NCBI GenBank assembly: GCA_023435265.1
Contig: JAEYRZ010000017.1
Location: forward strand, 1 to 35,885
Source of the DNA: Pseudomonadota bacterium
Lineage (GTDB): Bacteria; Desulfobacterota; Desulfobacteria; Desulfobacterales; Desulfosarcinaceae
Reading direction: 5' to 3'
DNA length: 35,885 nt
The position numbers were made by a program, and so were the translations under genes. Of the stretch, positions 14,494 to 22,965 are shown in pieces. The notes beneath the pieces were generated by a model that had not been told where the DNA came from, searched no databases, and was given only the letters and a program-made list of their open reading frames with translations. The number at the start of each line of letters is the position of its first letter. The first letter of the stretch is position 1.

Positions 14494-15429
14494 TCATCGC
14501 TGAAGGACGGACCGTGCGGCCCGCTCCTGCGGCAGCAGCGCGGCGTAAATCATCGCATGGACCGGAGTTTCGACGCCCGATGCACGGCCCAGGCGCACCA
14601 CCGCGCCGGTCCAGGCGTCCAGTTCGGACGGGCGCCCTGCGGCGACATCACGCTGCAGCGATGTGGTGCTCTCCGGGTCCAGGGCGTCGATGAACGTCAT
14701 CTGGCGCGCCGCCAGCTCGGGTTTCAAAGCGACGGCGCGGGAGCGGGCAACGCGGCCGATTTCGTCCAGGCACCGCTCGACCAGCGCACGGGTCTCCGCA
14801 ATGGCGCGGATCGCGCCGATAGGTGCCCGCGTCACGGCTCCCACACTGCCCCAGGCGCAGACGAATTGAAACTTGGCCCAGATCGCGGCGGAAAGATCGC
14901 CCGGGATTTCGGCCTGAATGCCGGCGGCGGTCAGCACGGATACAATGCGCCGGGCCTGCTCCTGGTGTGCGCCGTCCATGCTCCCAAGGCCGATATAGGG
15001 TTCGATGCTGGTATGCCGGATATGGCCGGGGCCGGCGATGAAACTGAGAATGCGGGTCAGCCCGCCCAGAACGATGCCCTGCGGCAGGAGCGTTTTCAGC
15101 TGCTCGTAGGCCTCCACACCGTTGAGCAGCGGAAGCACCGCCGTGTCCGGGCCGATCATGGGCCTCATCGCCCGGGCGGCCGCTTCGAGCTGCCAGGTCT
15201 TGACGCACACCAGCACCAGGTCGACCGGTCCGACTGCGGCGGGGTCGTCGGTGGCCGCGGCCTCTTTCAGCAGCATGTCGCCTTTGATGCTCGTCACGCG
15301 CAGCCCCTGGCTGCGGATCGCCGCAAGGTGCTCGCCGCGGGCGATAAAGGTCACCGCATTGCCGGCTGTGACCAGGCGGGCTCCGTAGTAGGCGCCGACG
15401 CCGCCGCTTCCCATGATCGCGATGCGCAT
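14494..15429 (-). CDS. Ketopantoate reductase (PanE/ApbA) family protein
   Basis: A 311-residue NADP-dependent dehydrogenase. The Rossmann motif is MRIAIMGSGGVGAYYGARL (GxGxxG at 7-12), then PVDLVLVCVKTWQLE, the NGVEAYEQL segment and a catalytic lysine in AIWAKFQFVCAWGSVGAVTRAPIG. The Asn that usually follows the lysine is absent (VCAWGSVG), a pattern seen in paralogues, so it may reduce another 2-oxo acid instead of ketopantoate. ATG 15429 has AGGAG seven bases upstream. It starts 32 bp downstream of the rhodanese stop and runs the same way, so the rhodanese, this gene and the nitroreductase may share a transcript. Confidence 0.88.
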   Translation of the reverse strand: MRIAIMGSGGVGAYYGARLVTAGNAVTFIARGEHLAAIRSQGLRVTSIKGDMLLKEAAATDDPAAVGPVDLVLVCVKTWQLEAAARAMRPMIGPDTAVLPLLNGVEAYEQLKTLLPQGIVLGGLTRILSFIAGPGHIRHTSIEPYIGLGSMDGAHQEQARRIVSVLTAAGIQAEIPGDLSAAIWAKFQFVCAWGSVGAVTRAPIGAIRAIAETRALVERCLDEIGRVARSRAVALKPELAARQMTFIDALDPESTTSLQRDVAAGRPSELDAWTGAVVRLGRASGVETPVHAMIYAALLPQERAARSVLQR

Positions 15430-15461
15430 TCCGATCTCCTCTCGCTGATCCCTCAAACGGG

Positions 15462-16442
15462 TTATCCGTTCTTCCGCCCGAAACGATTGGGACGGGTCTC
15501 CACCGGATAGGAAAGCCGTGTGCTGCCCCACTCCAGCCACGAACCGTCGTACAGGGCCACCTTCTCGAACCCCATGGCCCGCAGAACGAAATAGGAAAAG
15601 GATGCGCGCCGGCCGGACAGGCAATAAACGACCACCTCGCGGCCGGGATCGAGCCCGTCATAGAGTCGCTGCAGATCGCCCGGTGCCTTGATGGTTTTGC
15701 GGGCCGGATCGCTCCAGTTCAAGCGGTAATCGATATTGACGGCGCCGGGGATATGCCCCGCTTTGAGCGGCCGGCCGTCCAATCCCGGCGTGACGACGTT
15801 GCCCAGGTATTCATCCGGCGAACGCACATCGAGAATCTGGAAGCCCGGATCGCCGAGGCGGGTCCGGATGAACGCGCTTCCGGCCCAGCGCTCGGGGCGC
15901 AGTTCGTCAACCGGCGACCGGTAGGGCACGGCTTCTGCCGTCCGTGGGGCCGCTGCGGCCTCGAATCCGGCTTCGGTCCAGGCCTCGAACCCACGTTCCA
16001 GCACCATCACTTCCGGGTGTCCCAGAAGCTCGAGCACCCAGAAGACATACGCCGCGGTTGCCCCGCCATCGCGTTTCTCGGCGTCGTACAGCACCACCCG
16101 ATCCGTGCGGCGGATGCCGCTTCGGCCAAGCAGTTGCTGCGCACGGTCCACGCCAACGAAGAAAACGCCGAGGCCGCGGACCGCATCGGCTTGCTGAAAC
16201 AGGCGCCAATCCATGTGTAGTGCGCCGGGAATGAAGCCCCCCGAAACAGCCTTCGGCTCGCGCACATCCACGATCGCAAGGTGCGGGTCGTTGCGATGCG
16301 TGTTCAACCACCGGGCGGTGACCACGATGCGGCCTTCGGAATACTCCGGGGCGGCGGCCGCAAGCGCCGCCGGGCACACCCCCGCCAGGGCCAGCACCAG
16401 GGCGAGCGCGACGGCGGCCGAACGCAGCGGCATTCGATCCAT
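15462..16442 (-). CDS. Exported two-domain thiosulfate sulfurtransferase (rhodanese)
   Basis: A 326-residue tandem rhodanese. Residues 1-31 form a signal peptide (MDRMPLRSAAVALALVLALAG, then AALAAAA), so it acts in the periplasm. Domain 1 (about 38-165) has the CDC25-like folds IVDVREPKAVSGGFIPGALHMDW but Asp120 (VLYDAEK) where a catalytic Cys would be, so it is a structural domain. Domain 2 (about 190-315) has ILDVRSPDEYLG, GHIPGAVNIDY and the active loop VVYCLSGRRAS with C274. Such enzymes move sulfane sulfur from thiosulfate or polysulfide to thiols or cyanide. ATG 16442 has AAGGAGG nine bases upstream. Periplasmic rhodaneses suit an organism that handles reduced sulfur. Confidence 0.92.
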   Translation of the reverse strand: MDRMPLRSAAVALALVLALAGVCPAALAAAAPEYSEGRIVVTARWLNTHRNDPHLAIVDVREPKAVSGGFIPGALHMDWRLFQQADAVRGLGVFFVGVDRAQQLLGRSGIRRTDRVVLYDAEKRDGGATAAYVFWVLELLGHPEVMVLERGFEAWTEAGFEAAAAPRTAEAVPYRSPVDELRPERWAGSAFIRTRLGDPGFQILDVRSPDEYLGNVVTPGLDGRPLKAGHIPGAVNIDYRLNWSDPARKTIKAPGDLQRLYDGLDPGREVVVYCLSGRRASFSYFVLRAMGFEKVALYDGSWLEWGSTRLSYPVETRPNRFGRKNG

Positions 16443-16585
16443 CACAGGGGGCCTCCTTGAAAATCGTTGCCTGGCGGCCGCGCATTGAAGGATCCTCGGG
16501 CAGTCGGGCATACGAACGCAATCAGACCGCCTTCAATTTAGGCGCTCCTCCGCGCTTTTCAAGCCGCATCATGCTCCGTCCGGCT

Positions 16586-16966
16586 TCAGGCAATCTCCGC
16601 CACCATCTCGATCTCGACTCTGGCGCCCAGCGGCAGGGCCGCCACCTGAAAGGTGCTGCGCGCCGGCGGCTGAGCGCTGAAATAGCTCCCGTACACCGTG
16701 TTGAAGGCCGCAAAATCCTGCATGTCGGCCAGAAACACCGTGCTCTTGACCACCTGTCCGAAATCGCAGCCGGCCGCCTGCAGGACGGCCTTGAGATTCT
16801 CCATAACCCGGCGGGTCTGGCCCTGGATATCGCCTTCCACCAGTTTCCCGGTGGCCGGATCGATGCCGACCTGTCCGGATGTAAACAAAAAACTGCCGGC
16901 CTGAACCGCCTGGCTGTATGGTCCCAGCGCTCGGGGGGCGTTGTCGGTGTGGATCACTTTCTTCAT
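16586..16966 (-). CDS. ridA: RidA family reactive enamine/imine deaminase
   Basis: A 126-residue trimeric YjgF/YER057c/UK114 protein that hydrolyses reactive 2-aminoacrylate-type enamines and so protects PLP enzymes. The family pattern is intact: DNAPRALGPYSQAVQAGSFLFTSGQVGIDPATG, VKSTVFLADMQDFAAFNTVY and PARSTFQVAALPLGARVEIE, where the Arg of ARS is the catalytic one. ATG 16966 has AAGGAG seven bases upstream. It is divergent, across a 212-bp gap, from a PLP-dependent class V aminotransferase, a sensible partner since RidA clears products of PLP enzymes. Confidence 0.95.
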   Translation of the reverse strand: MKKVIHTDNAPRALGPYSQAVQAGSFLFTSGQVGIDPATGKLVEGDIQGQTRRVMENLKAVLQAAGCDFGQVVKSTVFLADMQDFAAFNTVYGSYFSAQPPARSTFQVAALPLGARVEIEMVAEIA

Positions 16967-17178
16967 TTTGCTTCTCCTTTGCATCAGCGCGTGTCACCCT
17001 ACCATATCGAAAATCGGTTTACAGGTACAGAATGCATCCAAATCGGGCATGACAGATCCTGGTCCTGCCGGCTGGATCTGTTATCGTTCAAATTCGGTTC
17101 TTCTGTGCCTTTTCCAGGCCGGCGTTATGGTCTAAGAGTACCGTGTGCAGGTTTGAACCCGTTTCAGCGGAGCAGCAG

Positions 17179-18327
17179 ATGATCCCTTGCCAACGCCATT
17201 TGTTCGATTTGCCCGAGGAGACCGCCTATTTCAACTGCGCCTACACCGCGCCCCTGATGCACGCCGCCGAGGCGGCCGGTCGTCACGCCATGCGGCGCAA
17301 ACAAGCGCCCTGGACGATCCGGCCGGCCGACTTTTTCGAAGACGCCGAAGCGAACCGCAGCCTTTTCGGCCGCCTGATCGAGGGGCATTCAGACCAGGTG
17401 GCGATCGTTCCGGCGGTCTCCTACGGTATCGCGCTGGCGGCGCTCAACATTCCGGCCGCGGCCGGCCAGACCATCGTCGTGCTCCAGGACCAGTTTCCCT
17501 CCAACGTGTATGCCTGGCGCCGCCTGGCGGCCCGGACGGGCGCCGAGATCCGGACCGTGGCCCGGCCGCAGGACCTGCATTGGACGCCGGCGGTGCTGGC
17601 GGCGATCGACGAACGCACGGCCGTCGCCGCCCTGCCCCACTGCCATTGGACGGACGGAACCCTGCTGGACCTGGCCGCAATCGGCGCCCGCTGCCGGGAG
17701 GTAGGCGCCGCCCTGGTTGTGGACGCCATTCAGTCGCTGGGCGCCCTGCCGTTTTCGGTACGCGATATACAGCCCGATTTTCTGGTTGCGGCCGCCCACA
17801 AGTGGCTGCTCGGTCCCTACAGCTATGGATTTTGCTACATCGATAAAAAGTGGCTCAACGGAACGCCGCTGGAGGACAACTGGCTGAACCGGGAGCATTC
17901 CGAAGATTTCGCACGGCTGGTCGATTTCCGCGACACCTTTCAACCCGGCGCCCGGCGCTTCGACATGGGCGCCTGCAGCAGTTTCCTGCTGGCGCCCATG
18001 GCCCGCGCCGCGCTGGAGCAAATCCTGAAGTGGGGTGTAGAAGAAATAGGCGCCACGCTGCGCATCACCACACGGTGGATCGCCGGGCAGGCCGAACGGA
18101 TGGGGTTCAGGGTGGCGCCGGAGTCCGCCCGCGCGCCGCATCTCCTGGGGCTTTATCATCCCGGGGTTCTCCCTCCCGATCTTCCAGCCACGCTGGCCCG
18201 CGACAAAGTCTATGTCAGCGTGCGCGGCAACGCGATCCGCGTGGCGCCGCATCTGTACAACAGCGATGCCGATCGCGCGCGCCTGGCGGAAGTCCTGGAA
18301 AAAGCCGTCGGTCGGCGCCCGGCTTAA
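17179..18327 (+). CDS. Class V PLP-dependent aminotransferase
   Basis: A 382-residue fold-type I PLP enzyme of the cysteine desulfurase/isopenicillin-N-epimerase branch. The Schiff-base lysine is K208 in VAAAHKWLLGPYSYGFCYI; D182 in ALVVDAIQSLGALP contacts the pyridine nitrogen, and the ring-stacking histidine region is ALPHCHWTDG. The mobile Cys loop of true NifS/IscS desulfurases is not apparent, so a transaminase, epimerase or lyase reaction is more likely. Start ATG 17179 has GGAG six bases upstream; the frame could begin at 17143 but without a ribosome site. Its TAA overlaps the TAA of the convergent DinB gene in the four bases TTAA (18324-18327). Confidence 0.9.
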   Translation: MIPCQRHLFDLPEETAYFNCAYTAPLMHAAEAAGRHAMRRKQAPWTIRPADFFEDAEANRSLFGRLIEGHSDQVAIVPAVSYGIALAALNIPAAAGQTIVVLQDQFPSNVYAWRRLAARTGAEIRTVARPQDLHWTPAVLAAIDERTAVAALPHCHWTDGTLLDLAAIGARCREVGAALVVDAIQSLGALPFSVRDIQPDFLVAAAHKWLLGPYSYGFCYIDKKWLNGTPLEDNWLNREHSEDFARLVDFRDTFQPGARRFDMGACSSFLLAPMARAALEQILKWGVEEIGATLRITTRWIAGQAERMGFRVAPESARAPHLLGLYHPGVLPPDLPATLARDKVYVSVRGNAIRVAPHLYNSDADRARLAEVLEKAVGRRPA

Positions 18328-18806
18328 CGATCCAGGCCCAGCGTGCGCCGCAGGCGCTGCAGTTGGGCAAGGTGCTCGGCGCCGTGCGCGACATAACTCT
18401 CGAGCAGTGCCGTCAGGGTCATCAGACCGTTGTCCAGGTGGACGCCGCAGCGATCCCACTGCGCCTCGGCCAAATCGGTCAGCAGCCGGGACCAGCGTTC
18501 GTGCAGCCCGCGCAGCATGGCGAGACTCGTGGAAACGGGGGCATCCATGTCCGCCAGCGCGGCCCAGGCGTCCTGATCGTAGGGCTTCAATATGGGCTTG
18601 GTTTCGGTCAGGACCAATTTCATGCGCACGTAGCCGTTCAGGTGGGCATCGGCGATGTGATGGACCACCTGGCGCGCCGTCCATTCGCCCGGACCGCAGG
18701 GGGTATCCAGCTGGGCCGGCGACAAGGGCGCCACGGCCGCCTCCAGCTGCGAAGGATAGTAGCGCAGCGAGGCGATCGAAGCCTGCCGTTCGTTCAGGGA
18801 ACACAT
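18324..18806 (-). CDS. DinB-family protein (second copy)
   Basis: A 160-residue DinB/YfiT-like four-helix protein. The first motif GEWTARQVVHHIADAHLNGYVRMKLVL supplies the first histidine, and VAHGAEHLAQLQRL near the C-terminus the other two, so a metal site is preserved. It shares the WTARQV motif with the DinB protein at 7428-7913 but differs elsewhere, so the two are distant paralogues. ATG 18806 has AAAGGAGA seven bases upstream. It reads away from the MFS gene; an AAAAGCGAT dyad lies in the shared promoter region. Confidence 0.87.
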   Translation of the reverse strand: MCSLNERQASIASLRYYPSQLEAAVAPLSPAQLDTPCGPGEWTARQVVHHIADAHLNGYVRMKLVLTETKPILKPYDQDAWAALADMDAPVSTSLAMLRGLHERWSRLLTDLAEAQWDRCGVHLDNGLMTLTALLESYVAHGAEHLAQLQRLRRTLGLDR

Positions 18807-18843
18807 GGCGTCTCTCCTTTGTTCTTTATGGATGCGGGTGAGG

Positions 18844-18869
18844 AAAAGCGATGGATTCATATCGCTTTT
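18844..18869. promoter_or_regulatory. Perfect 9-bp-arm dyad between dinB-like and MFS genes
   Basis: AAAAGCGAT (18844-18852), eight bases, ATCGCTTTT (18861-18869). It sits in the divergent control region 38 bp upstream of the DinB gene start and about 95 bp before the MFS start. No gene ends here, so a terminator is unlikely and an operator for a dimeric regulator is the better reading. Confidence 0.45.
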
Positions 18870-18962
18870 AAAGACCAAAAGCACTATGCTGGGCCCCGCC
18901 CGGATTCACCGGCAGCGCATGTCAAATGAAACCATTGCGTGCAAAGCGACGAAAGCCCTGAA

Positions 18963-20252
18963 ATGACGAACCCCTCCAAACACGACACCGAAACCCCGGC
19001 ATCCGCTCACCGCTGGGTCGTCTTCGGCGTAATCTGCCTGGTCTATTTTTTGGTCTACTTTCATCGGGTGTCGACTTCGGTGATCGTCACCGACCTCCTT
19101 TCGGCGTTCGGCACCAGTGCCACCGCGCTCAGTTTCATGTCCTCGATGTATTTCTATCTCTACGCCTTCGAACAGCCCGTGGTGGGCTATCTCGCCGACC
19201 GGCTGGGACCGCGCCGCGTGATCGGCTGGTGGTCGATGGTGGCCGCGGCGGGCTGCCTGATATTCGCCGCGGCGCCCGGCGTCGCAATCGCCGCGCTCGG
19301 CCGGGGCCTGATCGGCATCGGCGTCGGGGGTGTCTACGTTCCGGCCCTCAAGGCGCTTGCCGTATGGTTCGGCCAAAAAGCCTTCGCCGGCCTGCTGGGC
19401 GTGTTGATGTCGGTGGGCAACCTGGGTGCGGTGATCGCGACCACGCCGCTGGCCTGGGCCGCGGCGACCTGGGGATGGCGGTCGACCTTCGTCCTGATCG
19501 GCGCGGTCACGTTCATCCTGGGAGTGGTCACGCTGCTCAAGACCCGCGATCATGCCACGGTCAAGATGCCCGCGCGCGCGGAAAACGAAGGCGGCCTGCA
19601 GTCAGGCCTGTGGCGCGACGTCGCCCAGGTGCTGGGTTCCGGACAATTCTGGATTTCGGCGCTCATCTTCTTCGGCAGCTACGGCACCCTGGTCACCCTT
19701 CAGGGCCTCTGGGCCACACCCTTTCTGATGGCCGCCCTGCGGCTGGATGCCATTGCCGCAAGCAAATTGAACATGCTGATCCCCACCGGGGTGATTATCG
19801 GTTCGCCCCTTCTGGGATGGATGAGCGAGCGTTTCGGAATGCGCAAACGCCGGCTGTTGATCGTCATCCTCGGAGGATACACCCTGAGCTGGGCTGTTTT
19901 GATTTTCCTGCACGCGCCGCTGGGGGCGGCCGGACTCGGCGCCCTGCAGCTGATCCTGGGGATCCTGGCCGGCGGTTTCGTCACCATCTTCTGGGCCATC
20001 GTGCGCGAGAGCACGCCCGCACGCCTGATGGGCCTGACCTCGGGGCTGCTGAATCCGGCGCCGTTCCTCGGGGTGGCCGCCTTCCAGGTGCTGACCGGTG
20101 CCATCCTCGACAAAGCCGGCAAGGTCGGCGATCTCTATCCACTGGCCGGTTTTCACAATGCATTCCTGGTCTGCCTGGCCGCCAACATCGTCTGCCTGGG
20201 CCTGGCGTTTTTACTGCTCGGGCGGGGCGAGGGCGCACCGGACTGTGCGTGA
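18963..20252 (+). CDS. MFS transporter (anion:cation symporter-like)
   Basis: A 429-residue inner-membrane carrier with about twelve membrane segments. The pattern is of the OPA/ACS type: VYFLVYFHRVSTSVIVTDLLSAFGTSATALSFMSSMYFYLYAFEQPVVGYLADRLGPRRVIG, with motif A as GYLADRLGPRRV, then GRGLIGIGVGGVYVPALKALAVWF and GWRSTFVLIGAV. The second half begins after a loop near 205-225 (MPARAENEGGLQSG). The F-x-H-R motif in the first helix is common to organic-acid and sugar-phosphate carriers, so an organic anion is the likely substrate. ATG 18963 or GTG 18939 could start it; both lack a strong ribosome site, and I chose the ATG. Confidence 0.9.
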   Translation: MTNPSKHDTETPASAHRWVVFGVICLVYFLVYFHRVSTSVIVTDLLSAFGTSATALSFMSSMYFYLYAFEQPVVGYLADRLGPRRVIGWWSMVAAAGCLIFAAAPGVAIAALGRGLIGIGVGGVYVPALKALAVWFGQKAFAGLLGVLMSVGNLGAVIATTPLAWAAATWGWRSTFVLIGAVTFILGVVTLLKTRDHATVKMPARAENEGGLQSGLWRDVAQVLGSGQFWISALIFFGSYGTLVTLQGLWATPFLMAALRLDAIAASKLNMLIPTGVIIGSPLLGWMSERFGMRKRRLLIVILGGYTLSWAVLIFLHAPLGAAGLGALQLILGILAGGFVTIFWAIVRESTPARLMGLTSGLLNPAPFLGVAAFQVLTGAILDKAGKVGDLYPLAGFHNAFLVCLAANIVCLGLAFLLLGRGEGAPDCA

Positions 20253-20312
20253 CTTCCGATTCAAGATGGATTACTTTTCGCTTCGCCTGAATCCAACGGG
20301 AAGGAAATGCGT

Positions 20313-20714
20313 ATGGCCTTGAAAAAGAAATCCAGCGGCGCCAATCTGGAACAGCTCATGGCCGAGGCGCGCCGCAACCGCCAGCAGCGTGAAGCAACCT
20401 ATCGCGAACGCGCACTCAAGCTTTTCCCGGCGCTCTGCGCCCGCTGCGGCCGCGAATTCAGCGGCAAACGGCTCCGCGAGCTGACCGTGCACCACAAGGA
20501 CCACAACCACGAGAACAATCCGCCGGACGGCAGCAACTGGGAACTGCTCTGCGTTTACTGCCACGATAACGAACACGGTCGCGATGCCGTGGCCGACGCC
20601 TACGAAACGGGAGCTGCGCGGCACCCACAGGATACCGCTCCCGAGCGAAAGGACTCCGGCCTGGGCAACCGGCCTTTCGAGGCGCTGGCCGACCTGCTCA
20701 AGGGCAAGCAGTGA
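20313..20714 (+). CDS. yajD: YajD-type HNH nuclease domain protein
   Basis: A 133-residue protein of the YajD group. A basic helical N-terminus (about 1-38) precedes an HNH finger: C42 and C45 (CARC), H60-H61 (LTVHHKDHNHEN), N75 (GSNWELLCVYC) and C80, C83 with H84. All metal ligands and the catalytic His are present, so nuclease activity is possible, although YajD's role in E. coli is not settled. ATG 20313 is chosen because AAGGA ends seven bases before it; an ATG two codons earlier overlaps the ribosome site. 60 bp downstream of the MFS gene on the same strand and possibly cotranscribed. Confidence 0.87.
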   Translation: MALKKKSSGANLEQLMAEARRNRQQREATYRERALKLFPALCARCGREFSGKRLRELTVHHKDHNHENNPPDGSNWELLCVYCHDNEHGRDAVADAYETGAARHPQDTAPERKDSGLGNRPFEALADLLKGKQ

Positions 20715-20728
20715 CGACGGCGCTCGGC

Positions 20729-20971
20729 CTATCGGCCTTTGATCGCCTCAAAGGGCTTGCCTATATCGTCCCCCACCCATTTGACGACGCCCGAGGTGGT
20801 GTCGAGTACGTAGACATCCGTGAAGTTGCCTTTGACCACGCAGAACAGTTCATACCGGCCTGTTTCCGGCCCGCCGCCCGCCGCGCCGGTCAGGAACATC
20901 AACGCCAGGCTCGCCAGCAGTCCGATGATCACATAGACCGCGGGGTGCCGCCGCGCCAGGATCGTCTTCAT
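20729..20971 (-). CDS. Small membrane-anchored protein, 80 aa
   Basis: Begins MKTILARRHPAVYVIIGLLASLALMFLTG, one N-terminal membrane segment or uncleaved signal, followed by a soluble 45-residue part (RYELFCVVKGNFTDVYVLDTTSGVVKWVG). The latter resembles one blade-like beta hairpin with the pattern DVYVLDTTSGxVK found in small lipid-anchored or beta-propeller fragments. ATG 20971 has GAGAGG six bases upstream. A longer in-frame start at 20989 is possible. No family recognised. It converges on the YajD gene, stop codons 14 bp apart. Confidence 0.7.
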   Translation of the reverse strand: MKTILARRHPAVYVIIGLLASLALMFLTGAAGGGPETGRYELFCVVKGNFTDVYVLDTTSGVVKWVGDDIGKPFEAIKGR

Positions 20972-21097
20972 TGAAGGCCTCTCTTTCATGGAAAGGGGCT
21001 TGACGCCCCTGGTTTGAAGGGAAGGAGCGGCCACAAACTAATTCCGGGCGGGCCGGCGTCAACGAGGAGTCTCGACGGCGGCCGGCGCATTGCGGCA

Positions 21098-22033
21098 TCA
21101 CGGCCGGTTCGGCTCGCTCTTGACTTTCTGCAGGGCGGTCAGGGCGGAGGTGACGATTCCGGCCAGGTCGCTTACGTTGTTTGGGATCACCAGGGTGTTG
21201 GAAGCCTTGGCCAATTTGCCGAATTCGTTGACATACTGCTCGGCGACCCGCAGATTGGCCGCCTCCTGCCCGCCCCGAGCCTGAAGCTGTTCGGCGATCG
21301 CCTTGAGGCCCGCGGCGGTCGCCTGGGCGACGGCGAGGATCTCCTGGGCGCGGCCCTGGGCCTCGTTGATGCGGCGCTGTTTTTCGCCCTCCGAGCGCAG
21401 GATGGCATCCTGCCGCTCGCCTTCGGCCCGGTTGATCGTGGATTGCCGTTCGCCCTCTGACTTGGCGATTGCGGCCCGCTTCTCGCGTTCGGCGGTCATC
21501 TGGGCCTCCATGGCCTTCTTGACCGATTCCGGCGGCAGGATGTCCTTGACCTCGTAGCGCAGCACCTTGACCCCCCAGGCCTGAGCCGCCAGATCGATCG
21601 AATCGACCACCTGACCGTTGATGGTCTCGCGCTCCTCGAAGGTCTTGTCCAGATCGATGCGCCCGATGCATGAGCGCAGGGTGGTTTGGGCCAACTGGGA
21701 CGAGGCCAGGCGGTAATCGTTGATGCCGTAGGCAGACAGCTTGCTGTCGATGACCTGCAGGTAGATCAGGCCGTCGACTTCCACCGTGACATTGTCTTTG
21801 GTGATGCAGGTCTGGCTGGGGATATCGAACACCTCCTCCTTGAGCGAGAACCTGTAGGCCACGCGGTCCAGGAAGGGGACCAGAATATGAAATCCGGCGC
21901 CCAGCGTCTTGTTGTACTTTCCCAGGCGTTCGATGATGTATTCGCTTTTCTGCGGAACGATCACAGCCGTTTTGAGGATCACGACGACGATCAGGGCGGC
22001 CAGGAATACGACGGCAATCAGGGTGGTGGACAT
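21098..22033 (-). CDS. qmcA: SPFH/band-7 (stomatin/prohibitin) membrane protease-associated protein
   Basis: A 311-residue QmcA/paraslipin-like protein. One N-terminal membrane anchor (TTLIAVVFLAALIVVVILKTA) precedes the SPFH domain (IVPQKSEYIIERLGKYNKTLGAGFHILVPFLDRVAYRFSLKEEVFDIPSQTCITKDNVTVEVDGLIYLQV), and a long charged coiled coil rich in AEGERQ/SEGEKQ repeats (about 175-250) drives oligomerisation. Such proteins form membrane microdomains and cages around quality-control proteases. ATG 22033 has AAGGAG seven bases upstream. It lies 12 bp downstream of the NfeD gene, the usual two-gene unit, indicating that they work together. Confidence 0.95.
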   Translation of the reverse strand: MSTTLIAVVFLAALIVVVILKTAVIVPQKSEYIIERLGKYNKTLGAGFHILVPFLDRVAYRFSLKEEVFDIPSQTCITKDNVTVEVDGLIYLQVIDSKLSAYGINDYRLASSQLAQTTLRSCIGRIDLDKTFEERETINGQVVDSIDLAAQAWGVKVLRYEVKDILPPESVKKAMEAQMTAEREKRAAIAKSEGERQSTINRAEGERQDAILRSEGEKQRRINEAQGRAQEILAVAQATAAGLKAIAEQLQARGGQEAANLRVAEQYVNEFGKLAKASNTLVIPNNVSDLAGIVTSALTALQKVKSEPNRP

Positions 22034-22045
22034 GCGCGACTCCTT

Positions 22046-22504
22046 CTATTGTTCGATTTTCTTGACGAAAAAAACCTGGCGGGTTCCGTTTGCATAGCGC
22101 ACGATTTCAACCGTGGCGCCCTCTTCGATTTCTTCATCGGCCGCCGCATCCCAGGGAGTGCCGCGGTGTTGAATGCGGCCGCCGGATGCGGGTGTGATGC
22201 GCCGGATCACCTTGACGTGCGCACCACGCGGAAAATCTTCGAACTCGGCTGCCCCGTCCTGAGACGCGCCGCGGAACATGCGCATCAGCATCTTGCGCAA
22301 AAGCACGATCGACGCGATCGTGCCCACGATAAAAATCAGCACCTGCTGGGTGACCGAAAAATCCCGGATCAGCAGCGCACCGGCAACCACCCAGCAGCCG
22401 ATCCCGAAAAACAGAACGATAAAACCAGGCAGCGCCAACTCCAGAAAGGCCAGTCCGATCCCCAGGAGAAACCAGATCAACCACGGCGAGAAAAATGCAT
22501 CCAC
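22046..22504 (-). CDS. NfeD-family membrane protein (short NfeD1b type)
   Basis: A 152-residue partner of SPFH proteins. Three to four membrane segments in the first half (LIWFLLGIGLAFLELALPGFIVLFFGIGCWVVAGALL, QVLIFIVGTIASIVLL) are followed by a C-terminal OB-fold (GAHVKVIRRITPASGGRIQHRGTPWDAAADEEIEEGATVEIVRYANGTRQVFFVKKI), as in YbbK/YbbL-type pairs. The protease domain of long NfeD1a proteins is absent. The start is GTG at 22504, with GGAGG six bases upstream. Confidence 0.93.
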   Translation of the reverse strand: MDAFFSPWLIWFLLGIGLAFLELALPGFIVLFFGIGCWVVAGALLIRDFSVTQQVLIFIVGTIASIVLLRKMLMRMFRGASQDGAAEFEDFPRGAHVKVIRRITPASGGRIQHRGTPWDAAADEEIEEGATVEIVRYANGTRQVFFVKKIEQ

Positions 22505-22684
22505 GGAAAACCTCCATTGCAGCGTAAGCGGGGATGAGTATACCCCCAGCTTGTCGAATAATGCAATCGGCGCCGGTCTTCCCGGCGGAGCGGGCCGAAC
22601 CGCACCGCGTCATCGGAAGTCCGCCGTGGCCCCATCGCTGCCTCATGAAAAGCGGCGCAATTGGACGGATACAAGCCAGAAAGT

Positions 22685-22713
22685 TGACTTTTACGTCATT
22701 TCAGCTTATATTT
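22685..22713 (+). promoter_or_regulatory. Strong sigma70-type promoter
   Basis: TTGACT (22685-22690), exactly 17 bases, TATATT (22708-22713): five of six matches at each box with optimal spacing. The AT-rich sequence downstream (CATAATATCGAATATT) includes AATAT-CGA-ATATT near the expected start site, a possible operator half-dyad. Transcription would enter the small membrane protein at 22971 through a leader of about 250 nt. Confidence 0.6.
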
Positions 22714-22758
22714 AGGCATAATATCGAATATTAGGCTTTTTTTAGAAAGGAAGGAAAC

Positions 22759-22794
22759 GTGGAGTCAAGCGAAAAGCCGTTGGTTCATGGGTGA
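22759..22794 (+). other. Possible 11-codon leader peptide (GTG start)
   Basis: GTG at 22759 is preceded by AAGGAAGGAAAC, a good ribosome site, and runs M-E-S-S-E-K-P-L-V-H-G to TGA at 22794. It sits about 40 nt after the promoter at 22685-22713. The codons do not repeat any single amino acid in the manner of classic attenuators. It may be fortuitous, or the remnant start of a decayed gene. Confidence 0.25.
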
Positions 22795-22949
22795 CGGAGC
22801 AATCAAGCGAACTCACCCGCACCCACTTCCCTGATGCTCCCCCCCTGAAACCAACCCGTTTCGAAATCACTTCGATCGCATGATCTCTTGGTCCGAGCGA
22901 GGCATGCTGTAAAGCAGACGTTAGTGGCAGTCGCACATCTCCGTTCCTT

Positions 22950-22965
22950 CCTCGGAAACGCGAGG
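22950..22965 (+). promoter_or_regulatory. Hairpin covering the ribosome site of the 82-aa gene
   Basis: CCTCG (22950-22954), six-base loop, CGAGG (22961-22965). The right arm contains the GAGG that would serve the ATG at 22971, so translation could be modulated. The stem is only five base pairs. Confidence 0.3.

Noticed and set aside
17389..18804. 471-codon minus-strand frame opposite the class V aminotransferase
   Set aside because: Low-complexity Arg/Gly/Gln composition and overlap with two recognised genes.
22759..22794. Classical amino-acid attenuator leader
   Set aside because: The mini-frame has no run of one codon and no terminator/antiterminator pair could be drawn; kept only as a weak leader-peptide candidate.
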